Of a stretch of DNA of 14,711 nt, positions 1-6,788 are shown in pieces. A program made the position numbers and the translations under genes. The stretch's first letter is position 1; each line of letters starts with the position of its first letter. The stretch lies in NCBI GenBank assembly GCA_900553675.1, contig USEH01000033.1, positions 1 through 14,711 of the forward strand, read 5' to 3'. The stretch is from an uncultured Ruminococcus sp. (GTDB taxonomy: Bacteria > Bacillota > Clostridia > Oscillospirales > Ruminococcaceae). The notes beneath the pieces were generated by a model. The model saw only the letters and a program-made list of their open reading frames with translations. It did no database searches and was not told the DNA's origin.

Positions 1-55
1 ATATAATCAAGACATTTTTCAGCGTTACGTATTCGCAATTCAAGAACAAGCTCAC
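1..55. repeat. 55-bp exact direct repeat, copy 1 (inside the unrecognised gene)
   Basis: Positions 1-55 are identical to 1022-1076, and the match stops at 56/1077. It codes for the ELVLELRIRNAEKCLDYI stretch in both places. The repeat may extend left of the window. That one copy begins exactly at base 1 could mean the window begins at a contig end, where assemblers leave k-mer length overlaps. Confidence 0.9.
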
Positions 56-881
56 CCTTGTCAGAGGATAACGCAAAATCGTATGCCGCTTTTGTTCTGA
101 AATAGCGTACAGACGGTCCTTCATTAGGGTCAGCTTTTCTTCTTGTAAAACCGTTCTGTATCAGACAGCGGTCTATCTCCGCAATAACATCTCTATCAGC
201 TTCATTGTGCATTTTATCCGAAACATAATCAAAGCTGCTGCCAATACTGCAAACGTTCATAGGCTCGGAAAACAGCCTACTGTTCCAAGATATAAACGCA
301 TTGCTGAACACAGACATATTTGAAAAATGATTTTTTACATCTTCAAGCTGTGTACTCATAACCTTATTTGCAGCAAGATACAGTACCTCAAGCACGTTTC
401 TGTTATCTGGGTAATCAATCTCCATTTGCGTTGCGGAAGACAAATTATAATTCTTTACTCCGCTGAAAACAAACCCGTAATTTTCCAGTGCCTTTAAAAG
501 CAGATTTGTTTTCTTTATTTTCTTTTCAGAACGCACTTTTACGGTATCAGTAATATAAACTCCATTTCTTGGCTCGCTATATTCAAACAGATACATCAGC
601 AAGAAAAACGGTGTCCACGGGAGCATTCGGGTTTCTCTTGCTTCTTTAGAGAAATAATCCGCCTCATTGCTGTCATACAGCGGAAATCCAAATATTTCGG
701 GATTTTCAGCCATATCAGTATAAATCAAATAAAACATTTCATATATCTGACGATATGCACTTTCAAATTCGTCATAGGAAAGATTATGTAAAAAATCAGG
801 ATGAATATCAAGCTTATCGGGATTATACGCCAATTCATTTCTGCGTATAAATGCCCATTCGGTAATAAGACGGTTGTGCAT
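1..881 (-). CDS. Unrecognised protein, C-terminus cut by the window edge
   Basis: An open frame of 293 codons reads without a stop from the ATG at 881 to the left edge, so the C-terminus is missing. The start is well supported: AGGAGG lies 9 bases upstream, and a consensus promoter ends about 30 bases before it. The protein starts MHNRLITEWAFIRRNE and is soluble, with no signal peptide or membrane segment. It is rich in aromatic and acidic residues. I see no catalytic motif and do not recognise the family. A WTPFFLLMYLFEY stretch near residues 90-105 and a charged ELVLELRIRNAEKCLDY tail are its most distinctive parts. The last 55 bases visible (1-55) recur exactly at 1022-1076. Codon use is AT-rich, like the neighbouring DinB gene and unlike the sugar cluster further right. 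Confidence 0.75.
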   Translation of the reverse strand, partial: MHNRLITEWAFIRRNELAYNPDKLDIHPDFLHNLSYDEFESAYRQIYEMFYLIYTDMAENPEIFGFPLYDSNEADYFSKEARETRMLPWTPFFLLMYLFEYSEPRNGVYITDTVKVRSEKKIKKTNLLLKALENYGFVFSGVKNYNLSSATQMEIDYPDNRNVLEVLYLAANKVMSTQLEDVKNHFSNMSVFSNAFISWNSRLFSEPMNVCSIGSSFDYVSDKMHNEADRDVIAEIDRCLIQNGFTRRKADPNEGPSVRYFRTKAAYDFALSSDKGELVLELRIRNAEKCLDY

Positions 882-912
882 TGTATTATTCCTCCTTCAA
901 TATGTTTATTGA

Positions 913-941
913 ATTATATCACAAAATTCAATAAAGTTCAA
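913..941 (-). promoter_or_regulatory. Sigma-A type promoter of the unrecognised gene at 881
   Basis: On the minus strand a TTGAAC -35 box (941-936) is followed after exactly 17 bases by TATAAT (918-913). The -10 box is preceded by TGA, making an extended -10 (TGATATAAT). Transcription would start about 25 bases before the ATG at 881. The promoter of the DinB gene has the same design. Confidence 0.75.
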
Positions 942-996
942 CATGTACATATATAGGTTATCAAAATACTGATAGTCTGCAACTTTTTATTCATCT

Positions 997-1131
997 TCAT
1001 ATTGCATAGGAACATACGGCAATATAATCAAGACATTTTTCAGCGTTACGTATTCGCAATTCAAGAACAAGCTCACAAAGCAAAGCTTTGCCATAGTCGA
1101 AAACTATCATTTCAGGTTTTGTTATTTTCAT
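997..1131 (-). pseudogene. HAD-phosphatase N-terminal remnant fused to a copy of the unrecognised gene's C-terminus
   Basis: This 44-codon frame starts at ATG 1131, one base after the DinB stop codon (TAA 1135-1133), with GGAG inside the DinB 3' end at a suitable distance. That arrangement suggests translational coupling in a two-gene operon. The first 18 residues include MIVFDYGKALL, which looks like HAD motif I (hydrophobic strand followed by F-D-Y-G-x-T-L-L). Here the motif continues A-L-L instead of T-L-L. From residue 20 on, the sequence is that of the unrecognised protein at 1-881 (ELVLELRIRNAEKCLDYI), encoded by the 55-bp repeat. After the repeat the frame ends in TGA, but the +1 frame reads LPYVPMQYEDE and stop, so there is probably a 1-base slip or a second junction. 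No HAD catalytic core is left, so this is a broken gene. The HAD identity rests on one short motif. Confidence 0.5.
1022..1076. repeat. 55-bp exact direct repeat, copy 2 (inside the HAD remnant)
   Basis: This is the second copy of the 55 bases at 1-55. It is flanked on one side by the beginning of a HAD-like gene (1077-1131) and on the other by a short tail that has a different readable frame (ending PYVPMQYEDE at 987). Both flanks differ from anything seen at copy 1. Confidence 0.9.
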
Positions 1132-1132
1132 A

Positions 1133-1636
1133 TTAGTTTTCTCCATAAGCAATCCACTCAACTTCATCAAAGCCATTTTCAATAAGTGCCGCATTGCACA
1201 TTCCAACGTGACACATAATATGACGTATCTGTGCTGAAATCACACTCAAGTATGTAAAACTGTGACCTTCCCAAGTGTTTTTATTAAGTATATCATCATT
1301 TACAACATTCCAAAATCCTTCAAGCTTTTCATCAAGATAATCTAAACACCTTTGCATCTCTGCCTTTGTTAAAAATCCGTCTGAGATATTGACCCAATCG
1401 TTATTGATTATTTTTTCGCCAAGCTCTTTTGGAAAAGGAAAGCCACATTGAAATTCATCGTTGTAATTTTCACGAAGCCAAAATGCACTTCCCATTAGAG
1501 TATGGATAATGTGATTCCAGACAGGTAAACCGTGATTCTCCGAATACCATAATTCATCAGGGCATATTCTGACAATTTCTTTAAGCATATTATAACTATC
1601 GTAAAACTGTATCTTTAACATTTCTGTTGTAGCCAT
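1133..1636 (-). CDS. DinB superfamily protein (putative metal-dependent enzyme)
   Basis: This 167-residue protein has the size and layout of the DinB/YfiT-like four-helix bundle family. Members bind a divalent metal through three histidines, and several are thiol-dependent transferases or hydrolases. A WNHIIHTL helix (His42/His45) and a QIRHIMCHVG helix (His139 and His143, H-x3-H) supply the expected triad. There is no signal peptide, so it is probably cytoplasmic. The start at 1636 is supported by AAGGAGGT nine bases upstream. It has its own extended -10 promoter at 1733-1761. It ends one base before the start codon of the HAD remnant, so the two once formed an operon. The substrate cannot be told from sequence. 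Family confidence is good, and a specific function should not be assumed. Confidence 0.82.
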   Translation of the reverse strand: MATTEMLKIQFYDSYNMLKEIVRICPDELWYSENHGLPVWNHIIHTLMGSAFWLRENYNDEFQCGFPFPKELGEKIINNDWVNISDGFLTKAEMQRCLDYLDEKLEGFWNVVNDDILNKNTWEGHSFTYLSVISAQIRHIMCHVGMCNAALIENGFDEVEWIAYGEN

Positions 1637-1732
1637 TTTGGAATTACCTCCTTGTACATTGTACCTATTAATATAATCGTATTTCGCTTAATCGCCTTGC
1701 TGTCTGCTTTTGATTAAAACATTCCAAATTAC

Positions 1733-1761
1733 ATTATATCATATAATTTGGTTAAATTCAA
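1733..1761 (-). promoter_or_regulatory. Sigma-A type promoter of the DinB gene
   Basis: On the minus strand, TTGAAT (1761-1756), a 17-base spacer and TATAAT (1738-1733), with TGA before the -10 box (extended -10). The predicted leader is about 90 bases. Over 31 aligned bases it matches the promoter at 913-941 at 24 positions (my count), so the two look like relatives. Confidence 0.7.
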
Positions 1762-1874
1762 CAAATTAATTACAGGTTTTTACTTTAAATTCGAGACTTT
1801 AAACATCAATAAAAGTTAGCACAATTTAGCAATAATCCTGCACCATTTTCTTTTTCTTAAGAATAGTGTAAGCG

Positions 1875-2019
1875 TCACCCATAGCTTTTTTCAATTTCAT
1901 CAAACCACCCGTTTACAAACAAATCATCCCACCAACCGCCAAAATCAGGATGGTTATTTCCTATAAAGCGCATTACGAGAATGCTATCTTTAGCTGTTTT
2001 GGTGCATAACTAGCTCCAT
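1875..2019 (-). pseudogene. Small frameshifted coding-like remnant
   Basis: From ATG 2019 the minus strand reads MELVMHQNS and then meets TAA. In the next frame the sequence continues as KDSILVMRFIGNNHPDFGG, then WWDDLFVNGWFDEIEKSYG, and ends at TGA 1877-1875. An ATG at 1973 would give the last 32 residues alone. Removing one base near 1992 gives a continuous, protein-like sequence rich in Trp, Asp and Gly, which suggests a frameshifted end of a gene. It lies just downstream of the kinase C-lobe ending at 2042. There is no ribosome binding site at 2019 or 1973, and I do not recognise the family. It could also be chance. Confidence 0.3.
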
Positions 2020-2041
2020 TCTTTCAGTATTATAATCGCAA

Positions 2042-3244
2042 CTAAATTTTTGTTATATCTTCCTGAATGTCCATTACAAATCCATATGCAACTTTCATAT
2101 TAGTAATAAGCTGCTCGCACTCTTCGAGACTTTCTCCTTCGGCGAGTTCCTCTCTGAACAGCCAAATGACAGTTTCAATATACAGACACTTCAATAAAAT
2201 CTCACACGGAATACCTACACTGTCACCAAGCTTTTGTACAAAATCGATTATTACATCCTTTGGCTCCGAGGTCAAATCATATCTGAACTCATCAAGTATA
2301 AATCTCGATAAATCAAATACAGGGTCGCCTATTACACCTTTAGGGTCAATAACCGTATAACCACCTTTTTCGTTTTTAAGTATATTCTCATGGTGTAAAT
2401 CACCGTGCAGCAGAAGATTGCGAGAATACTTTTTGCATATATCTGTAAGCATTCGCTCTGCGCTGTCAAGATACTGATACAAATCTTCACAATCCTCACG
2501 ATTTTTTGTACCTTCTTTGCCAGCTTCAAACCATTCGGTGTATGTAGGGAATGTACTATCGGGCAACTGCAAAAAGCTTGCCATGCCGTTGTGACCTCTG
2601 TAGCTTGAATCGTTGGGACCGGCAATCGAAGCGTTGGGGTCGGAGGCTTTTATCGAGTCATAATAGATTTTCCATGCGTCGTTGAAATCGGGGACACCGT
2701 TGACAGGTGTTCCCTCGTTTATCGGTATATAAACGATTCTGCTGTCGATGTCGGGGTATTTTCCACGCATGCCGTCCTTCCACTCGGCAACTGCCGGGGC
2801 TATTATATTTTTCAGCACAACGCCGTAGTCGTGAGCCTTTGCGGTCACTCCGAACACTCCGTAGTAGTTGGAGCAGTACATCTGAACCTGCTCGCCACCT
2901 GCAAGAAAGAACTCCTCCGCGACGTCCAGAGCGTCGCCGTAGGGGTGTTCAGTGCCGAGCGCACCTTTTGTGGCAAGAACCTTTGGCTTAAGTGGAGTCA
3001 ACGTGTTCACGTCGGGAACGCCCTCGTTGCTTATGCCGTAAAGAAAGCCTGCGCTTCCGTGAATGATTTCATGGTCGCGGCTGTTTACGTCAACAACAAG
3101 CGTTGGAGCGTCTGAAGGCACTTCTATGAGAGGAATATATTCCTCCTCGGCTTTGCCGGGCGCGCAGCCCGATATCATGCCGAGCAGCACTGCCACAATG
3201 ATTATAAACGACAATGCTCTGACAGAACGCAGGTTATTATTCAT
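2042..3244 (-). CDS. Chimeric ORF: clan GH-A lipoprotein N-terminus fused to an aminoglycoside-phosphotransferase-like C-lobe
   Basis: This 400-residue frame joins two unrelated proteins. Residues 1-27 are a lipoprotein signal (hydrophobic core, lipobox LGMISGC, Cys27). Residues about 45-225 resemble a GH39-like clan GH-A hydrolase, with YIPINEGTP giving a likely acid/base Glu177; the second half of the barrel and the nucleophile are missing. From about residue 226 (LPDSTFPTYTEWFE) it is the C-lobe of an APH(6)/hydroxyurea-kinase-like phosphotransferase: LLLHGDLHHENIL (catalytic Asp282, Asn287) and VIDPKG (metal-binding Asp300). The kinase N-lobe, which binds ATP, is absent. Base composition changes at the same place, GC-rich to the right of about 2570 and AT-rich to the left. 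The start at 3244 follows GGAGG by 8 bases. Neither half should be active. A secreted kinase half also makes no biological sense, because such kinases need cytoplasmic ATP. It is either a deletion scar or an assembly join. Confidence 0.8.
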   Translation of the reverse strand: MNNNLRSVRALSFIIIVAVLLGMISGCAPGKAEEEYIPLIEVPSDAPTLVVDVNSRDHEIIHGSAGFLYGISNEGVPDVNTLTPLKPKVLATKGALGTEHPYGDALDVAEEFFLAGGEQVQMYCSNYYGVFGVTAKAHDYGVVLKNIIAPAVAEWKDGMRGKYPDIDSRIVYIPINEGTPVNGVPDFNDAWKIYYDSIKASDPNASIAGPNDSSYRGHNGMASFLQLPDSTFPTYTEWFEAGKEGTKNREDCEDLYQYLDSAERMLTDICKKYSRNLLLHGDLHHENILKNEKGGYTVIDPKGVIGDPVFDLSRFILDEFRYDLTSEPKDVIIDFVQKLGDSVGIPCEILLKCLYIETVIWLFREELAEGESLEECEQLITNMKVAYGFVMDIQEDITKI

Positions 3245-3294
3245 TATATTTTCCTCCTGAACAGTTTATATTTCTGTAATTAATCATCCCTATT

Positions 3295-3334
3295 AAGACA
3301 GCCGCCCTGCAAAATATCACAGAGCGGCGGTCTT
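3295..3334. other. Intergenic hairpin after the sugar-binding protein gene
   Basis: AAGACAGCCGCCCTG (3295-3309) pairs with CAGAGCGGCGGTCTT (3320-3334) across a 10-base A-rich loop, with two mismatches. It lies between the binding protein gene (ends 3391) and the next gene on the minus strand (starts 3244). Neither strand has a T-run after it, so it is more likely an mRNA 3'-stabilising or weak attenuating hairpin than a strong terminator. Confidence 0.5.
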
Positions 3335-3390
3335 GATTGAAGGTCATCTAGTTAGTATTATAAATTAATTAAATCAATGGCAGGATGTTT

Positions 3391-4827
3391 TTACTCCATC
3401 TCGCGTATCTGCTTGTTAAGATCGTCAAGGTAATATTGCAGCTTATCAGCGTTGTCTTCCTTTCGCTTGCCCCAAGAGGAATCCGAACCCATTCTTGTGT
3501 AGTTGAACAGGGTATCCACAACCGGAGCTGCGTCTCCCAGACCGTTTTCAAACATTACAAGGGTGTTGTGAGAGTTTACTATTTCATACATGGTGTCCCA
3601 CATTTCAAGCATTTCCTCTGTCCAGCCATTCTTTTCCTTAAGCTGAACGCGGTCGATGTTTACAACCGTCGGGTCAACCGTCTTAAAGCGGTCGCAGGCG
3701 GCTAACAGTCCTACGGCTTCGGGATTCGGCGCGCCCAAAATAAGATTGTAGCCCTTGATTTTAGAGTCGATGTAATACTCGCCGTCGCCATTGGGATCTC
3801 TCGGAACAGGAACTATCATCAGCTCGCCGCCCCTTATGTCTCCGAAAATCTGGTCGTATTCCTCAGCACTTCTGCGCTCGTCGAATATGTACCAAGGACC
3901 CATGGCAAACAGGGTTTTGCCCTCCTTCATTCCGCCGCCCTCGGCACCGTAGTTCATCGCCCAGCCGATTGTCCACGACGGGAAGTGAAGCTCGTTCTTC
4001 ATCAACTCGTAAAGCCAGTCGGCGGCGCGCTCGATTCTTGGGTCGTCGAGATTCGATTTGTACTCGCCGGCTTCGGGGTCGTATTCAACAAGGAAGGTTC
4101 CGGTTGAGGTGAACAAAGCTTCCTCGGTGTGCCACGCGTTAAAGGCGTATCTGCCATCTTCGGGGTCGGTGAAGGTTTTTGACATATCCATCATCTTGTC
4201 CCATGTCCACTCGTTGTTGCGGAACAGCTCCGCAGGGTCTTCAAAGCCCCATTCGTCCATTATGCGGCGGTTGTATACTACCACGCAGTTTGCAATAACG
4301 TCGGTAACAAAGACATAGTGCTTGCCGTTGATTGAGAAGTAGTTATCCGCCATGTATTTCATGCCCGACCACAGCGGATCGTCGTAATCAACATAATCGT
4401 CTACCGGCTGGAACATACCCTTTATTGAATAGATCGGAAAGTCGGTTGCCCATGCGGCATAGAAGTCGGGGCTGTCGCCTGCAAGTATGAGGTTTGCAAG
4501 CGTATTCCATCTTTCGCCGAATACACACTCTATCCACTCGATATCGCAGCCGTAGCGTTCCTTGAAAGTCCAATAGCCGGTCTGAACCATTTCGGAGTCG
4601 GAATAGTTTTGCAGGTCGTTGCGATAGCCGTAAAGCTTGATTATAGTATCGCGGCACTCAACCTCTTCAACCTCCGGAAGATAGATGCCGGCGGCATTCA
4701 GTATTTTCTCGGAATCCTCGGTCGATAGCGTAAGCTGCACAACCTCGCGCTTCTATCTGTTTCCGCAGCCCACGAGAGAGCTGATTAGTATTGCTGCCAG
4801 CAGCAGTGATATTATTTTCTTTGCCAT
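3391..4827 (-). CDS. ABC transporter sugar-binding lipoprotein, interrupted by an in-frame TAG
   Basis: This is an extracellular solute-binding protein, family 1 (SBP_bac_1), that would capture an oligosaccharide for an ABC importer. The true start is ATG 4827, after AGGAGG: it gives a lipoprotein signal MAKKIISLLLAAILISSLVGC with Cys21. Codon 25 (4755-4753) is TAG, and the same frame then continues for 453 codons to TAA at 3391. The mature part carries family features such as GDSPDFYAAWATDFPIY and the Trp-rich FRNNEWTWDKMMDMSKTF. As written, the product would be a 24-residue signal peptide; a restart at GTG 4740 would make a cytoplasmic protein with no use in transport. The gene is therefore either inactivated, read through, or carries a sequence error. 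The lost codon was perhaps Gln (CAG) or Lys (AAG). No permease or ATPase genes lie nearby. Its promoter at 4866-4894 shares an element with the GH5 promoter. Confidence 0.8.
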
Positions 4828-4865
4828 TTTGCGTCCTCCTTTATTCTGCAATAAATGATATTAAA

Positions 4866-4905
4866 ATATTAACATTTACAAGTAGGTAAAACAATAACAA
4901 TAATT
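4866..4905 (-). promoter_or_regulatory. Promoter of the sugar-binding protein gene with candidate activator site
   Basis: On the minus strand, TTGTTT (4894-4889), 17 bases and TAATAT (4871-4866). The 14-base element AATTATTGTTATTG (4905-4892) runs into the -35 box, supplying its TTG. The same 14 bases sit in the same place at the GH5 promoter (13120-13107). The -35 box is weak, which fits an activator-dependent promoter. Confidence 0.55.
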
Positions 4906-4959
4906 CGCTAAAATATCCGAATAAAAGGTTTTTAAACTCTGAAAAGCAAATTCATCGGC

Positions 4960-5721
4960 TTAAGCCTGTATCATGCGCTTGCTTTTGCGATATTCTGTCG
5001 GAGTGATATTTGCAGCCAGCTTGAACTGCCGCGAAAAGTGAGCGGGGCTGTTATAGCCGCAGCGGCGAGATATTTCAGTTATCGGCATCCACGTTTCGGA
5101 AAGAAGGGTCATGCCGTATCTTATTCTTGCAGCTATGATGTCGGCTCCGCAGCATATCCCAAAAGTATTCTTATAAAGCTGCTGGAAATAGGTTTCGCTG
5201 ACATAAAGCGTCTCCGCCATTGATTTTATCGTCCACTCCCGCTCCGGATGGGCATACATATCATATCTAAGTGAAATAAGCTTATCGGCATGAGGAGTTC
5301 CCAAGGATTTTTCTTTTGTCGCAATGGTCGCCACCTCTGAAAACATGGCATTGACAAGCATACAGCAAGAAAGATCACGTCCTCGGTTATATGCCACGTT
5401 TATAAGCCGCATATACCCTGCTATATCAACCTCATTGCCTATATAAATAGGGGTGTTTACAGGAAATCTGATGTCCTCGTCCGACTCGAAAACCATAGAG
5501 TCGTCGATATGCTCGCCATTATAAATATAAGAATATGGCGCTGAGTTGATATCAAAAAGTATCATGGTGTTAGGCATAGTGGCGGTTTCTTTACCATCAA
5601 AGCTGAACACGGCTTTTGTTCTTATAAACAAGAACAGATAACAGTTGCTGCCGGCGCTGTAATAGCTATCATAGCAGCGGTTGTGACAACGGTTAATATC
5701 AAGTTTTCGTATCGTAATCAT
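4960..5721 (-). CDS. AraC family transcriptional regulator
   Basis: This is a 253-residue regulator. The N-terminal part (about 1-145) is a variable sensing domain without a clear cupin motif, opening MITIRKLDIN and containing LFLFIRTKAVFSFDGK. The C-terminal 100 residues form the double helix-turn-helix of AraC/XylS proteins: MAETLYVSETYFQQLYKNTF for the first motif and ITEISRRCGYNSPAHFSRQF, then TPTEYRKSK, for the second. I prefer ATG 5721 to the in-frame GTG 5733, because GAGG lies six bases before the ATG and the paralogous copy at 11920 keeps the same arrangement. Its promoter (5867-5895) overlaps that of the divergent AraC gene at 5945. The upstream 30 bases resemble the end of the GH5 gene at 11929, so it probably once followed a GH5 gene. 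The next gene downstream is the sugar-binding protein, a likely target. Confidence 0.88.
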   Translation of the reverse strand: MITIRKLDINRCHNRCYDSYYSAGSNCYLFLFIRTKAVFSFDGKETATMPNTMILFDINSAPYSYIYNGEHIDDSMVFESDEDIRFPVNTPIYIGNEVDIAGYMRLINVAYNRGRDLSCCMLVNAMFSEVATIATKEKSLGTPHADKLISLRYDMYAHPEREWTIKSMAETLYVSETYFQQLYKNTFGICCGADIIAARIRYGMTLLSETWMPITEISRRCGYNSPAHFSRQFKLAANITPTEYRKSKRMIQA

Positions 5722-5762
5722 AACACGCCTCACTCGTCTGCAAATCGTCAGATAAATCTTTT
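5590..5762 (-). repeat. Paralogous GH5-tail/AraC-head module, copy A
   Basis: This segment matches 11789-11963. Both contain AAAAGATTTATC, then about 15-17 diverged bases, then GAGTGAGGCG, an ATG six bases after GAGG, and a related AraC N-terminus (25 of 48 residues identical from the GTG, by my count). In copy A the AraC gene is whole and only the last bases of the GH5 end remain. Confidence 0.6.
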
Positions 5763-5866
5763 ATAAGATATGCTCTGCTTGTTGCCATTAAAAATGCAGT
5801 CTTAACGATTATTGGTATAAAACTTGCATCTATTTATATTGCCGGATGCATACGTTTTCTTACATC

Positions 5867-5895
5867 AATATACCTCATATTGACACACTCGTCAA
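5867..5895 (-). promoter_or_regulatory. Promoter of the AraC gene at 5721
   Basis: On the minus strand, TTGACG (5895-5890), 17 bases and TATATT (5872-5867). The leader would be about 140 bases and covers the GH5-tail remnant. It shares its -35 region with the plus-strand promoter at 5880-5908. Confidence 0.6.
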
Positions 5896-5908
5896 GAAAT
5901 GATATTAT
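5880..5908 (+). promoter_or_regulatory. Promoter of the AraC gene at 5945
   Basis: A perfect TTGACA (5880-5885), 17 bases and TATTAT (5903-5908) precede AGGAG (5930-5934) and the TTG start at 5945. TTGACACACTCGTCAA (5880-5895) is an inverted repeat holding both divergent -35 boxes. Confidence 0.7.
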
Positions 5909-5944
5909 AATAATAGCACAATATTAAACAGGAGTTGAGAGTTT

Positions 5945-6757
5945 TTGGCGTACTATAGCGATTTCCCGATTATAACAAATGAATCTAAGCTTCCGCTGCA
6001 TGTTATAAGCGTGGGCATGAACGAATGGCAGTATCACGTAATCCGGCAAGAGGGCTACGGAAACCATCAGATTATATATTGTACACGCGGCAGCGGAACA
6101 TTGATTGTCAGCGGAAAGGTGCATCAGATAAATCCAAACATGGGATTTTTCCTTCCAAGTGACTGCCCTCATGAATACTATTCCAATGGTGATATATGGG
6201 ACACTCATTGGATTTGTTTCAGTGGGTTTGCAGCAAATGAAATGCTCGAGCTGTTCAAGCTTGATAGGCCAAGAGTTTTTTCACTATATGAAACAAAGAA
6301 TCTCGAACGCCTTATAAGGGGCATGCATGAGGCGATAAACTTTGACAGGTTTTACGGCACATATCGTGCATCGGGTCTTCTTTATCCGTTTATGATTGAA
6401 ATCAACCGCCTTATCAATCTGCAGAAAAACAGCCGCGGAGCAATCAATCCAACTCTTGTACATGCTGTAGATTATATAAACATACATTTTTGCCGCAGTA
6501 TTACTCTTGAAGAACTGAGCAGCGAGCTTGGAGTATCAAAACAATATATTTGCAGGCTGTTTAAAGACAATATGGGCGTCAGCCCTGTTGAGTATATCAT
6601 GAAAAGACGAATCCATACAGCTAAAGAGCTGCTTGTATCAACAGACAGAAAAATTGAAGACATTGCTTATGAACTCGGATTTTGTTCATCAAGTTATTTT
6701 GAAAAAATATTCAAGCGTCACGAGGGAATATCCCCTGCAAAGTTTAGAAAGATGTAA
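5945..6757 (+). CDS. AraC family regulator with N-terminal cupin domain
   Basis: This 270-residue one-component sugar-responsive regulator has a cupin-type AraC-binding domain at about residues 15-130 (QIIYCTRGSGTLIVSGKVHQ, then GFFLPSDCPHEYYSNGDIWD). The DNA-binding domain covers about 165-270: LEELSSELGVSKQYICRLFK as the first helix-turn-helix and IEDIAYELGFCSSSYFEKIF, then SPAKFRK, as the second. The cupin part suggests direct binding of a mono- or oligosaccharide. It starts at TTG: AGGAG lies ten bases upstream and no in-frame ATG is available before residue 25. It is transcribed away from the AraC gene at 5721 and converges on the GH51 gene, whose stop is only 31 bases from its own. It is a likely regulator of the neighbouring arabinose/xylose-type hydrolases. 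The ligand is unknown. Confidence 0.9.
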   Translation: MAYYSDFPIITNESKLPLHVISVGMNEWQYHVIRQEGYGNHQIIYCTRGSGTLIVSGKVHQINPNMGFFLPSDCPHEYYSNGDIWDTHWICFSGFAANEMLELFKLDRPRVFSLYETKNLERLIRGMHEAINFDRFYGTYRASGLLYPFMIEINRLINLQKNSRGAINPTLVHAVDYINIHFCRSITLEELSSELGVSKQYICRLFKDNMGVSPVEYIMKRRIHTAKELLVSTDRKIEDIAYELGFCSSSYFEKIFKRHEGISPAKFRKM

Positions 6758-6788
6758 TAAATTCAAAGCCCACCCGCCTTGCGCCGGA

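Larger units (their letters stand above)
1637..2041. other. AT-rich stretch without an intact gene
   Basis: These 405 bases hold the DinB leader and promoter (1733-1761), two TTAGCA repeats at 1816-1831 and, at 1875-2019, a short minus-strand coding-like stretch described separately. I see no RNA gene or convincing terminator. Confidence 0.6.

Noticed and set aside
1..2570. Integron cassette array or mobile element
   Set aside because: The small unrelated genes look cassette-like, but each has its own promoter and no attC-like sites, integrase, transposase or terminal inverted repeats were found.
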